Assembly (NCBI GenBank): GCA_002478885.1
Contig: DLKC01000019.1
Span: 9,641 to 22,911 of the forward strand
Reading direction: 5' to 3'
Length of the DNA stretch: 13,271 bases
Origin: Chitinophagaceae bacterium UBA7600
GTDB taxonomy: Bacteria > Bacteroidota > Bacteroidia > Chitinophagales > Chitinophagaceae
Both the position numbers and the translations under genes were made by a program. Below are positions 6,469 through 13,196 of this stretch, in pieces; positions within the stretch are counted from its first letter, which is position 1; the number at the start of each line of letters is the position of its first letter. A model generated the notes under the pieces. The model had not been told where the DNA came from. It saw nothing but the letters and a program-made list of their open reading frames with translations, and ran no database searches.

Positions 6469-7746
6469 ATGAACCAGATGAAAAAAATATTCGCTTCGCT
6501 TTTCGTTGTTATTGCGATAACGAAAGCATCAGCACAGGAAACCATTTATCCTGCGCCTGCGCAAAATGCTACCATCGCATTAACGCATGCAACCATACAT
6601 ATCGGCAATGGAGAAGTGCTTAACGATGGCATGATTGTTTTCTCCAACGGCAAGATCATCGATGTAAGGCCAACTGCAAACATTGCAGACATTAAGGTGT
6701 TTGACTGCAGCGGCAAACATATTTACCCGGGACTGATCTCACCCGTAACGAACCTTGGTTTAAACGAGATAAGCGCTGTACGTTCGACAGTTGACGACCG
6801 TGAATTAGGCGATATCAACCCGAACATTCATGCCGCCATCGCATACAATACCGACTCCAAGGTGATCGACATCCTGCGCGCCAACGGTGTGTTGCTGGCT
6901 AACGTAATACCCGATGGTGGTATTATCAGCGGCACTTCATCTGTTATGCAGCTCGACGCATGGAACTGGGAAGACGCTTTATACAAAAAAGATGCAGGCA
7001 TTCATTTTCGGTTGCCTTACCTCGTAAGGTACTCTGCCGAAGAAGATGCACTAAAAGAAGGTATGAAACAAATTGAAGAAGTGCGCCAGTTTTTCCGTGA
7101 TGCCAAAGCATATTTCGGGGAATCAAAACATGAGCACACCAACATAAAATTCGAAGCTGTAAAAGGTTTGTTTGACAGAACACAGATCTTTTATGCGCAT
7201 TGCGAACTCGTAAAAGAAATGATGGTGGCAGTTGAGTTTGCCAATGAGTTTGGTTTTAAAACCGTGATCGTTGGTGGCACCGACAGCTGGAAGATCGCAG
7301 ATTACCTGAAACAAAATAATATCAGCGTAATTCTAAACCAGGTCTATTCATTACCTGCCATGCAGGATGACGATTATGATCTGCCGTACAAGACTCCCTA
7401 CCTGTTGCAGCAGGCTGGCGTGTTGTATTGCATAAGCGATGCCGATCAAAGCACAAGATTCCGCAACCTGCCCTTTGATGCGGGCACCGCAGTGGGTTTC
7501 GGGCTTACCAAAGAGCAGGCCTTGCAGGCAGTTACACTGAACACTGCAAAGATCCTGGGTATTGACAATAGTACCGGCTCGCTCGAAAAAGGAAAGGACG
7601 CCAATATCGTGGTAAGCGATGGCGACCTGCTGGATATGAAAACCAGCAACGTGGCATATGCGTTTATACAGGGCAGGCAGATTAACCTTGATAACAAACA
7701 AAAACAGTTATTTGAAAAGTATAAGTACAAATACAATTTAAAATAA
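6469..7746 (+). CDS. Secreted amidohydrolase-like protein lacking the HxH metal motif
   Basis: The 425-residue protein has a signal peptide (to about A22, SAQ at the cleavage site) and a single amidohydrolase module with the usual opening (NGKIIDVRP, GKHIYPGLI) and ending (GSLEKGKDANIVVSDG, 370-386). At the HxH position it reads S91-P-V93-T-N95, so both histidines are lost. H244 (FYAHCE) seems to match the third metal histidine, and D324 (CISDAD) lies near the expected aspartate, but the fourth histidine is replaced in the GGTDSWK segment. It resembles the N-terminal module of the preceding gene more than the complete one. It may be a non-catalytic partner or use different chemistry. A second in-frame ATG at 6478 (MKKIFAS) is an equally good start. 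A strong terminator follows. Confidence 0.85.
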   Translation: MNQMKKIFASLFVVIAITKASAQETIYPAPAQNATIALTHATIHIGNGEVLNDGMIVFSNGKIIDVRPTANIADIKVFDCSGKHIYPGLISPVTNLGLNEISAVRSTVDDRELGDINPNIHAAIAYNTDSKVIDILRANGVLLANVIPDGGIISGTSSVMQLDAWNWEDALYKKDAGIHFRLPYLVRYSAEEDALKEGMKQIEEVRQFFRDAKAYFGESKHEHTNIKFEAVKGLFDRTQIFYAHCELVKEMMVAVEFANEFGFKTVIVGGTDSWKIADYLKQNNISVILNQVYSLPAMQDDDYDLPYKTPYLLQQAGVLYCISDADQSTRFRNLPFDAGTAVGFGLTKEQALQAVTLNTAKILGIDNSTGSLEKGKDANIVVSDGDLLDMKTSNVAYAFIQGRQINLDNKQKQLFEKYKYKYNLK

Positions 7747-7763
7747 CGGTTTCTTATAAAATT

Positions 7764-7799
7764 AAAAGCCCCGTAAACTTATTTGTTTACGGGGCTTTT
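7764..7799 (+). terminator. Strong intrinsic terminator after the amidohydrolase pair
   Basis: A perfect 15-bp stem (AAAAGCCCCGTAAAC against GTTTACGGGGCTTTT) closes a 6-base loop and ends in T4. It begins 18 bases after the stop codon. Because the left arm starts with AAAA, the structure can work in both directions, although no minus-strand gene reads into it here. Confidence 0.92.
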
Positions 7800-7839
7800 A
7801 TTATTGTAGCAGTTTATTATGCAGTACAAGTACACTGCC

Positions 7840-7869
7840 CAGTTAGGCGCATGTCAGGAGGCCTGAGCC
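7840..7869. repeat. Imperfect-palindrome element, left copy
   Basis: A 30-base stretch opening with CAGTTAGGCGCA and closing with GGCCTGAGCC. It matches the right copy at 8482-8511 over the same length and spacing at 23 of 30 positions; the four central bases differ completely (AGGA here, TCCT there). The arms are partly self-complementary (TCAGG-AGG-CCTGA at 7854-7866). Confidence 0.5.
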
Positions 7870-7966
7870 AGTATGGGGCACCACCCATAGATGAAATTTT
7901 TATTTAGTGCTACCCGTCAATGAACGTAAATTACACTAATTAATATTCAAAATTTATTTCGAAATA

Positions 7967-8464
7967 ATGCCAGATTTTGTTGAAAACATAAAAGAGTTAA
8001 AAACGAGAAATCAACGAATAGAAGTTGAAAATGAAGTTATAATTATCAGCACGACTCCACTGAATGGTAATTTGATTAGCGATTACCTGTTTTTAATAAT
8101 AGTAATATTCTTATCTCTTCATATTTCGGAAGTTGGGCTATTTCTTACATTAATTATGCAATTTTTTGTGTTGGGTAATCTGTGGCAAGATTTCGCTACC
8201 GTTAACTTAATACAAATATTCTTGAAGTCAAGGGAGATTTCTGTTAAAACCAAAAATCCAATTAAAAGGATTTTTAATAACACAAAGAGGTTTCATTTTT
8301 CAGAAATTGAATCGTTCACCTATCTGCCTGTAAAAACATTACATTCCTCAAGAAGATACCAATTTTCGGCACAATTAAAAGACCGAAGCAAAATATTAAT
8401 TACAGATTTCGCCACTGAAGTTGAAGCAAAAAAAATTAAAGACTTTTTCGAAAGTATTCTTTGA
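7967..8464 (+). CDS. Hypothetical AT-rich membrane protein
   Basis: I do not recognise this 165-residue protein. Residues 1-35 are polar (charged start, then RIEVENEVIIISTT), two hydrophobic segments at about 37-52 and 55-72 form a likely membrane hairpin, and residues 85-165 are a soluble tail with FHFSEIESFTYL and a final charged helix (EVEAKKIKDFFESIL). Two membrane segments followed by such a tail recall bacterial PH-domain (bPH, YdbT-like) proteins, but that is a guess. Base composition is clearly richer in A and T than the genes around it, with AAA, ATT and TTT favoured. It stands alone between a strong terminator and a repeat-rich convergent spacer, and two related palindromic elements bracket it, so it may have arrived by transfer. 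Confidence 0.7.
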   Translation: MPDFVENIKELKTRNQRIEVENEVIIISTTPLNGNLISDYLFLIIVIFLSLHISEVGLFLTLIMQFFVLGNLWQDFATVNLIQIFLKSREISVKTKNPIKRIFNNTKRFHFSEIESFTYLPVKTLHSSRRYQFSAQLKDRSKILITDFATEVEAKKIKDFFESIL

Positions 8465-8481
8465 GACACTTATGATGGTAT

Positions 8482-8511
8482 CAGTTTGGCGCAGGTCTCC
8501 TGGCCTGTGCC
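8482..8511. repeat. Imperfect-palindrome element, right copy
   Basis: Opens with CAGTTTGGCGCA and closes with GGCCTGTGCC. GGCGCAGG (8488-8495) pairs with CCTGTGCC (8504-8511) with one G-T pair around an 8-base loop. It shares 23 of 30 positions with the copy at 7840-7869 in the same orientation. Confidence 0.5.
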
Positions 8512-8661
8512 TTAATGTTACTTGACTATTTGCCTGAACGACTAAGAATGTTATTGGGGCTTTATATTATTACAACATCAAGTGATCCGTTTTCATTTGT
8601 GTTAAAATCCACACAGCCTTCTTTAAAACTAATGCTGCCGATAAAAGTTGTGGAGCACAGG

Positions 8662-8680
8662 TCCCGATACGCTATCGGGA
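8662..8680. repeat. Palindrome TCCCGATA-CGC-TATCGGGA
   Basis: Perfect 8-bp arms around a 3-base loop, with no T tract on either side. I recall similar short GC-topped palindromes as frequent intergenic sequences in Bacteroidota genomes. In this convergent spacer it could act as an mRNA 3'-end hairpin for either gene. Confidence 0.6.
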
Positions 8681-8682
8681 TG

Positions 8683-8725
8683 TACTGCATCTGCTTTTCG
8701 CATAGCTGCTCAAAGTGATGCAGTA
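8683..8725. repeat. 9-bp inverted repeat TACTGCATC / GATGCAGTA
   Basis: Exact arms at 8683-8691 and 8717-8725 with a 25-base spacer. It starts two bases after the neighbouring palindrome and ends five bases before the GTGCGACGCA core, so the three probably form one composite unit. Confidence 0.5.
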
Positions 8726-8727
8726 GA

Positions 8728-8768
8728 CAAGTGCGACGCAAGGTACGACGCCACGAAGTGCAACTGCC
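8728..8768 (+). repeat. Dispersed GTGCGACGCA element, copy 4, with degenerate second half
   Basis: Core GTGCGACGCA at 8731-8740. The following stretch 8748-8768 (ACGCC, ACGAAGTG, CAACTGCC) looks like the flanks of copy 6 with the central TGCGACG missing, suggesting a decayed second copy. It ends 15 bases before the stop codon of the minus-strand peptidase. Confidence 0.6.
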
Positions 8769-8783
8769 GGTAACATAAAAAAT

Positions 8784-10856
8784 CTATTTGCTGAACTGCT
8801 TACTGATAAAATCGTAAGTGGCGTGGTAAATTTTCAGCCAGTTGCTATGCAGCAAAATATCGTGAATCTCATCGGGCAGTATCAGTTGCTCGGTATGCAC
8901 TCCTTTCTCACGCAGTTTGTCGAGCATGGTAATGGTTTCGTTGAAAGGCACATTGCGGTCATCATCGCCATGGATGAACAATACGGGTGAGGTCCATGTA
9001 TCGGCGTAAGCGATCGGCGATGACTGGTAAGCTTTTTCGGCAAACGCTTTTTCTTTCTGCGGGTCGTAACTGGGCAACCATGTAGGTATCTCACTGTTCC
9101 AGTTATGTACGCCATGAATATCTACGCCGCAGGCAAAGATGTCGGATGCTTTGGCAAGACCGAATGCGGTAAGATAGCCACCGTAAGAGCCGCCCCACAA
9201 AGCGATGTGCTGCGCATCCACATCGCTGCGGTTACGCAGGTATAAGCCTGCGCCGATCACATCATTCACTTCGCTTGCACCGCCTGCTCCATAATTTTTT
9301 GCCTCCCTGAAATTCAACCCATAGCCAATGCCGCTGCGGTAATTGACCGAGAGAACTATATAACCTTTGGAAGCAAAATACTGGTTGAATGCGTAGGCAT
9401 TGGAATAATAATCCATGTAGTGAAATGCGGGCAGCATTTGCCTTCGGGAGCCACCATGGAAGAAAATAAGTGCCGGGTGTTTTTCACCTGCTTTATAATC
9501 TTTCGGCAGGAACAATGTTGCGGGAATTTTCATTCCGTCGGATGCGGTAACCGTTACTACTTCGGGGATAACGAGTGAAGCCGAAGGAAATTCTTTTGGA
9601 AATTCTTCCGCGGCTATATCCTGGATGCTGCCATCATTTTTTAGCAGTGCCGGCCATGCCGGATGCGTTGCAGACGAGTGCAGGATTATTGTTCCGCTTT
9701 CCGCATTCAATGGCGACCATTCCACTTCGTTGCCTTTGGTAAGCTGTGTTGCAGTGCCGTCGCTTACCGTTACTTTCCAGATATGGCGACGATTGATATT
9801 GGCAATATTGGTCGTGTAGATTACCTGTTTTTTATCTGCGCTTTGTATTACATTCTCCACTTCCCCATCACCGGGTGTAAGCAAACGGGTAGCGCCAGAT
9901 TTTATATCGAGCGCATACAGGTGTTGCCAGCCATCTTTTTCATAAGGGAAAACAACCAGGTCGTTGGCGCAATACAACAGCATGTTTTGCATGATGGGAA
10001 TATCGGTAAGCAATATGCTGCCCATGCCTGTTGCAGCCTTCCATATTTCACGGCTTTGGCCGGTTGCTATGTCGAGCATGCGGATGGTCCAGGGCTGGCC
10101 TTCCAACTGCGGCACAAATGGCACTGCCGTTCTGAAATTACTGGTGCGTATATACACCAGGCTTTTGCTGTCTGCAGCCCATGCAGGTTCGATGTCAAAA
10201 TCAACAGAGGCGTCGGGATACTGAATGGTTTTCGCGGCGATGTCATAAACGCCAACAAAGGAGTAAGCTGCACGGCTGCTAACAAAAGCGATTTTCTTAC
10301 CATCGGGCGACCAGCGTATCGAGTTCTGGCTGCCCCGTGACTGAAAAAGTTTTGTTGCTTTTAGACTGTCGGTTGAGGCCATAAAAACCTGCCCGTGAGA
10401 AACAAAAGCAAAGCTTTTGCCATCGGGAGCAAACGACGGTGAGCTACCCTCTTCAATTTTAACGGGATCGCCTTTCTCGGTACTCAAAAAATAAACAGCG
10501 GGAGCAACCGGGGTTTGCAGCCTTGCCGGGTTTGCATTTTCACCGGCGCCGTTGGCATCGTTGCCCTTTACAAAAAGCAGGCTTTTGCCGTCGGGCGAAA
10601 AAGTGAGTGAAGTAATGTCGATGCCATCATCGGCGGTGAACGAGGTAAGGCTACGCGCTTTTAGTGAAGAACCGGTTGCCAGCCAAATATTACGCACCCC
10701 TTCTTTATTAAATACCCAGGCGACCTTTTTACCGTCGGGCGAGGTGGTTATAGAAGAAGGGAAGGGCGCAGAAAGTAAACTTTCAATGGTTGGCTGCGCG
10801 AAGCTCCAGGCGATTGCAAGCATGCAAAAGCATAACGTTGACAGAATTTTTCTCAC
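8784..10856 (-). CDS. S9-family (prolyl oligopeptidase type) serine peptidase, exported
   Basis: The 690-residue protein starts with a signal peptide (MRKILSTLCFCMLAIAWSFA, cleavage near residue 20). Residues 35-430 form a beta-propeller with PD40/TolB-type repeats visible as SPDGKK (39-44), SPDGKS (87-92), APDGKS (143-148) and SPDGKK (183-188). Residues 435-690 are the alpha/beta hydrolase: FFHGGS (465-470) for the oxyanion region, catalytic S557 in GGSYGG, D633 in HGDDDRNVPF and H665 in DEIHD. All three catalytic residues are present, so it should be an active dipeptidyl or oligopeptidase acting outside the cytoplasm. Length is normal for the family. It is the last gene of a minus-strand run, 108 bases after the DUF2130 gene, with a dispersed repeat in that gap. 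Confidence 0.94.
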   Translation of the reverse strand: MRKILSTLCFCMLAIAWSFAQPTIESLLSAPFPSSITTSPDGKKVAWVFNKEGVRNIWLATGSSLKARSLTSFTADDGIDITSLTFSPDGKSLLFVKGNDANGAGENANPARLQTPVAPAVYFLSTEKGDPVKIEEGSSPSFAPDGKSFAFVSHGQVFMASTDSLKATKLFQSRGSQNSIRWSPDGKKIAFVSSRAAYSFVGVYDIAAKTIQYPDASVDFDIEPAWAADSKSLVYIRTSNFRTAVPFVPQLEGQPWTIRMLDIATGQSREIWKAATGMGSILLTDIPIMQNMLLYCANDLVVFPYEKDGWQHLYALDIKSGATRLLTPGDGEVENVIQSADKKQVIYTTNIANINRRHIWKVTVSDGTATQLTKGNEVEWSPLNAESGTIILHSSATHPAWPALLKNDGSIQDIAAEEFPKEFPSASLVIPEVVTVTASDGMKIPATLFLPKDYKAGEKHPALIFFHGGSRRQMLPAFHYMDYYSNAYAFNQYFASKGYIVLSVNYRSGIGYGLNFREAKNYGAGGASEVNDVIGAGLYLRNRSDVDAQHIALWGGSYGGYLTAFGLAKASDIFACGVDIHGVHNWNSEIPTWLPSYDPQKEKAFAEKAYQSSPIAYADTWTSPVLFIHGDDDRNVPFNETITMLDKLREKGVHTEQLILPDEIHDILLHSNWLKIYHATYDFISKQFSK

Positions 10857-10915
10857 GGCAAATTATTTGCTTGTTAAGCTAAGAAAGATTTATTAGCCGG
10901 GCATAAAAATTCTTA

Positions 10916-10943
10916 TCAGCACCTGTTGCGTCGCACTCTTCAG
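10916..10943 (-). repeat. Dispersed GTGCGACGCA element, copy 5 (subtype B)
   Basis: Core TGCGTCGCAC at 10927-10936; 26 of 28 positions agree with copy 1 (2950-2977). It lies between the peptidase start and the DUF2130 stop, and is followed by GGGCCCC, a run also seen next to copies 6 and 7. Confidence 0.75.
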
Positions 10944-10964
10944 GGCCCCAACTTTTTTCAGCTT

Positions 10965-12233
10965 TTATTCGAGTAATTTGTCAGGTTCATCGGAAAGGCT
11001 CAGGTTAACTGCATCGGCGCCGGCTATACCTTCAATGGAACCTCTTATGTGTGCAGCGTTGAGCAATACTTTTTCCAGCTGCTTTTCTCTTGACTTCCAA
11101 AGTTTCTCCATGGTATCCCGCTCTCTCTGGATGCTCAGCTTCATGCTCATAAACCCTTCACGAATAGCTTTCCATTGTTCACTGAATTCGTTGCCGGTTA
11201 AATAATCATAGAGCATAACCATTTTATCGCCTTTATTTTCCTGGCTCTTTTTTGCATCGGCGATTTTAAGAATGGCGTTGCGCAACAGCAGGGCCACACT
11301 GCGCACCTCGGAGAAGGAGCAGATATATACACCATTCTTTTCGCCAAAGCGGTCCATTTCCTTTGGAAAAGTTTGCGTAACGATCACGGCCACATCGGCG
11401 CCGAGGTTGCGCATGTCGGTTTTTAATTTGTCTATCCAATCAACTGAGAAGTCTTTGGTGCGCTTACTTTCATAGATGATCTTTCCGGCTTCGTTGCCAA
11501 ACTGGTTGCGTACAAACTGTATGCAGTCGGCGCCACGAACACCTTTGCCGACTTCTTCCACCCTGTCGAAGGGGAAGGTCGCCTGCAGCATTTCTTCCAA
11601 TAACAGTTCCTGCACTTCGCCCTGTAATTGCATGCTGCCCTGCTCGGATTTGCGCTTCATTTCTTCCAGTAGTTTTTTCTGGTCTTCGAGTTGTTTTTCC
11701 AACTCCCGGTTGCGCAGTTTGTATTCCTCTTCTTTTAATATCAGCCGCTCTCCTTCTTCTTTCAGCAATTGTTCTTTCATTTTTTCGCGTTCTGCCATGA
11801 GTGTGCGCTGCACGCTTAGCTCCATCTGTGCTTCTTTTTCCTTCAGCATTTTTTCTTTTTGCAGGAACTCCAGTTCTTTGCGGCGGGCCTCTTTCAGTTT
11901 TTCCTCGTTTTCTGTTGCCGATTGCTGCAGCATTGTCAATTGGTTCTCATAATCGGAAGAAAGCGACTTGCGGATGGATTCTTCCAGTTGAACATTTTTG
12001 CGTTTTAATTCCTCGCTGAGTTTTTTTTGAAACAAATCTTCCTGCATTTGTTTTTGCCTGTTGTATTCTTCTTCTTTTCTTTTCAGTTCTTCGTCTTTTG
12101 TTTTTTTATATTCCAGCATTTGCTGTCGCAGTTCCTGCTTTTCTTTTTCAATCGTTTCTTTTTGTTCGGCGCTCAATGCATCTTCCAGCGGAAACTCAAA
12201 ACCACAACTCGGGCATTTTATGATCGTTGACAT
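10965..12233 (-). CDS. DUF2130 protein with long coiled coil and nuclease-like D-ExK motif
   Basis: The 422-residue protein opens with IKCPSCGFEF, a single CxxC pair (C7, C10). A very charged helix rich in E, K, Q and R runs from about 22 to 200 and is a clear coiled coil. The DUF2130 domain follows (about 205-375). It contains GADC (D236) and, 19 residues on, YESK (E255, K257), then DWIDKLKTDM and ADVAVIVTQTFP. The D-(x)n-ExK order and the following strand resemble PD-(D/E)xK nuclease folds, which I put forward as inference; the biological role of the family is not known. The single CxxC could bind zinc if the protein forms dimers. It is read in the same direction as the peptidase and the DUF6498-like gene but with gaps above 100 bases on each side, so co-transcription is uncertain. 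Confidence 0.9.
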   Translation of the reverse strand: MSTIIKCPSCGFEFPLEDALSAEQKETIEKEKQELRQQMLEYKKTKDEELKRKEEEYNRQKQMQEDLFQKKLSEELKRKNVQLEESIRKSLSSDYENQLTMLQQSATENEEKLKEARRKELEFLQKEKMLKEKEAQMELSVQRTLMAEREKMKEQLLKEEGERLILKEEEYKLRNRELEKQLEDQKKLLEEMKRKSEQGSMQLQGEVQELLLEEMLQATFPFDRVEEVGKGVRGADCIQFVRNQFGNEAGKIIYESKRTKDFSVDWIDKLKTDMRNLGADVAVIVTQTFPKEMDRFGEKNGVYICSFSEVRSVALLLRNAILKIADAKKSQENKGDKMVMLYDYLTGNEFSEQWKAIREGFMSMKLSIQRERDTMEKLWKSREKQLEKVLLNAAHIRGSIEGIAGADAVNLSLSDEPDKLLE

Positions 12234-12328
12234 ACCAATCGAATTTTACACAAATTAGCCGTAAGCGTTAAAATAAAAAAGGGAAAGATTGTGCTGTATG
12301 TTTATGCCGCGCAATGGATCAAACGCCG

Positions 12329-12355
12329 AAGTGTGCGACGCAACAGTTGCCAAAT
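12329..12355 (+). repeat. Dispersed GTGCGACGCA element, copy 6 (subtype A)
   Basis: Core GTGCGACGCA at 12333-12342, flanked by GAAGT on the left and ACAGTTGCCAAAT on the right; 25 of 27 positions match copy 2 (3078-3104). A GGGGCCC run occurs about 16 bases further on. Confidence 0.75.
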
Positions 12356-12385
12356 GTTTATTCAGCAGCGGGGCCCAAAAAAAGA

Positions 12386-12985
12386 TTATTCATTTATTTG
12401 CCTGCCATAAAGGTGCTGGTAAAACAGGTAGGCCAGCACGTCGGCGCCCGTCTTCAGCAGTAAAAACAAGGTGCTTGCCTGCCAACCGAAGAAGAGCGGC
12501 CCGAGGATCATGAGATGCATGGGTACAATACGCAGGTAGGGCAGAAAGAAAAGTGCGCCTATGCTAACGGGATTTACATTTTCGATGGCCTTTTGCTTGC
12601 GGAAACTGATGATGCCTTCCACAAAAAATCCCGCCACAACAAGCATTATTACGCTGCTGTTCAGGTTGCTGATGCCAAGTTGCACCAGCAGGAAAATGGC
12701 GTAACCGAAATGAAATGCGCCGTAGTGCACCAAAAAAAACCAGGCAATACAGCCCTTATTCTTGTCAGTAGCAGGTTCGCCATTTATCTTGAAAGTACCG
12801 GCATCAAATTTTTTTAGGGTGAGCAGGTCGAGAAAATTGAACAGCCCGATAATAATGCTCTGAAACCAATAGATCCAGACAATGGTGGAAAAGCCGTCGG
12901 GATGTTCACTATAATACCAGATACAAAAAATATTGGCTGCAACCAGGAACAGCAAAGATGGGTTTAAGAAGGCATTTTTTGTCAT
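12386..12985 (-). CDS. Polytopic membrane protein, DUF6498-like
   Basis: A 199-residue integral membrane protein with about six hydrophobic segments (near residues 9-25, 31-57, 80-104, 112-125, 141-165 and 169-190). The motif LVHYGAFHFGYAIF (86-99), the YLRIVPMH segment (150-157) and a final KTGADVLAYLFYQ helix recall the DUF6498 family, whose function is unknown. The open frame continues upstream to 13162, but I place the start at 12985 (MTKNAFLNPS). The extra 59 residues are not hydrophobic, and they would translate one copy of the dispersed repeat that is intergenic everywhere else. No Shine-Dalgarno match is seen at either start. Between this gene and the DUF2130 gene are 152 bases holding repeat copy 6. 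Confidence 0.65.
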   Translation of the reverse strand: MTKNAFLNPSLLFLVAANIFCIWYYSEHPDGFSTIVWIYWFQSIIIGLFNFLDLLTLKKFDAGTFKINGEPATDKNKGCIAWFFLVHYGAFHFGYAIFLLVQLGISNLNSSVIMLVVAGFFVEGIISFRKQKAIENVNPVSIGALFFLPYLRIVPMHLMILGPLFFGWQASTLFLLLKTGADVLAYLFYQHLYGRQINE

Positions 12986-13042
12986 GTGGCAATATTGTGT
13001 CGAAATTAGGCTGCCTGTCGCACTTGCAGCTACCCTTTCAAC

Positions 13043-13071
13043 GGTATTTATCGCCATTGAGGCATTTATCG
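13043..13071 (-). promoter_or_regulatory. Direct repeat CGATAAATrCC upstream of the DUF6498-like gene
   Basis: On the minus strand CGATAAATGCC (13071 to 13061) and CGATAAATACC (13053 to 13043) agree at 10 of 11 bases and are spaced 18 bp, about 60-85 bases before the chosen start. CGATAAA also forms the arms of the inverted repeat at 3316-3342. This could be a pair of regulator half-sites, but chance is possible. Confidence 0.3.
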
Positions 13072-13104
13072 TTTTTGTAGCCAGTCTGTTGAACAGGCAT
13101 TGGG

Positions 13105-13125
13105 CTTTTCTTGCGTCGCACACTT
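13105..13125 (-). repeat. Dispersed GTGCGACGCA element, copy 7 (subtype C)
   Basis: Core TGCGTCGCAC at 13112-13121, in a 21-base stretch identical to copy 3 (6402-6422). It lies between the tRNA terminator and the DUF6498-like gene and is followed by a GGGGCCC run. Confidence 0.75.
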
Positions 13126-13160
13126 CGGGGCCCTGCGCATATTTCGGCAGGGCAACGGGC

Positions 13161-13188
13161 AAAAAAAACCCGGATCAACTGATCCGGG
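13161..13188 (-). terminator. Intrinsic terminator of the tRNA-Leu gene
   Basis: On the minus strand CCCGGATC pairs with GATCCGGG (8 bp) over an AGTT loop, directly followed by eight T. It begins nine bases past the tRNA 3' end. This separates the tRNA from the protein-coding run downstream. Confidence 0.9.
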
Positions 13189-13196
13189 CAATTAAG

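Larger units (their letters stand above)
8465..8783. other. Repeat-rich convergent spacer (319 bases, no gene)
   Basis: No supported gene. The spacer lies between a plus-strand and a minus-strand gene and contains, in order, the right palindromic element (8482-8511), a 19-bp hairpin (8662-8680), a 9-bp inverted repeat (8683-8725) and a GTGCGACGCA copy with a degenerate neighbour (8731-8768). No canonical T-tract terminator is seen for either gene. Confidence 0.6.

Noticed and set aside
7840..8511. Insertion sequence with terminal repeats around the AT-rich gene
   Set aside because: The bracketing elements are in direct rather than inverted orientation, no target-site duplication is evident, and the gene has no transposase motif. 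Kept only as a possible transferred segment.
8515..8718. 67-residue plus-strand open frame
   Set aside because: It runs through the 19-bp hairpin and one inverted repeat arm, with no motif and no plausible leader.
9663..10340. 225-residue plus-strand open frame
   Set aside because: It lies antisense inside the S9 peptidase gene, which has full catalytic and propeller motifs; the translated product shows no family features.
11476..11952. Serine-rich plus-strand open frame
   Set aside because: It is the complement of the Glu/Lys-rich coiled coil of the DUF2130 gene, which produces long Ser/Phe-rich shadows.
2950..13125. CRISPR-like reading of the repeated GTGCGACGCA units
   Set aside because: Copies are in both orientations and separated by whole genes at irregular distances, with no spacers of constant length and no cas genes.
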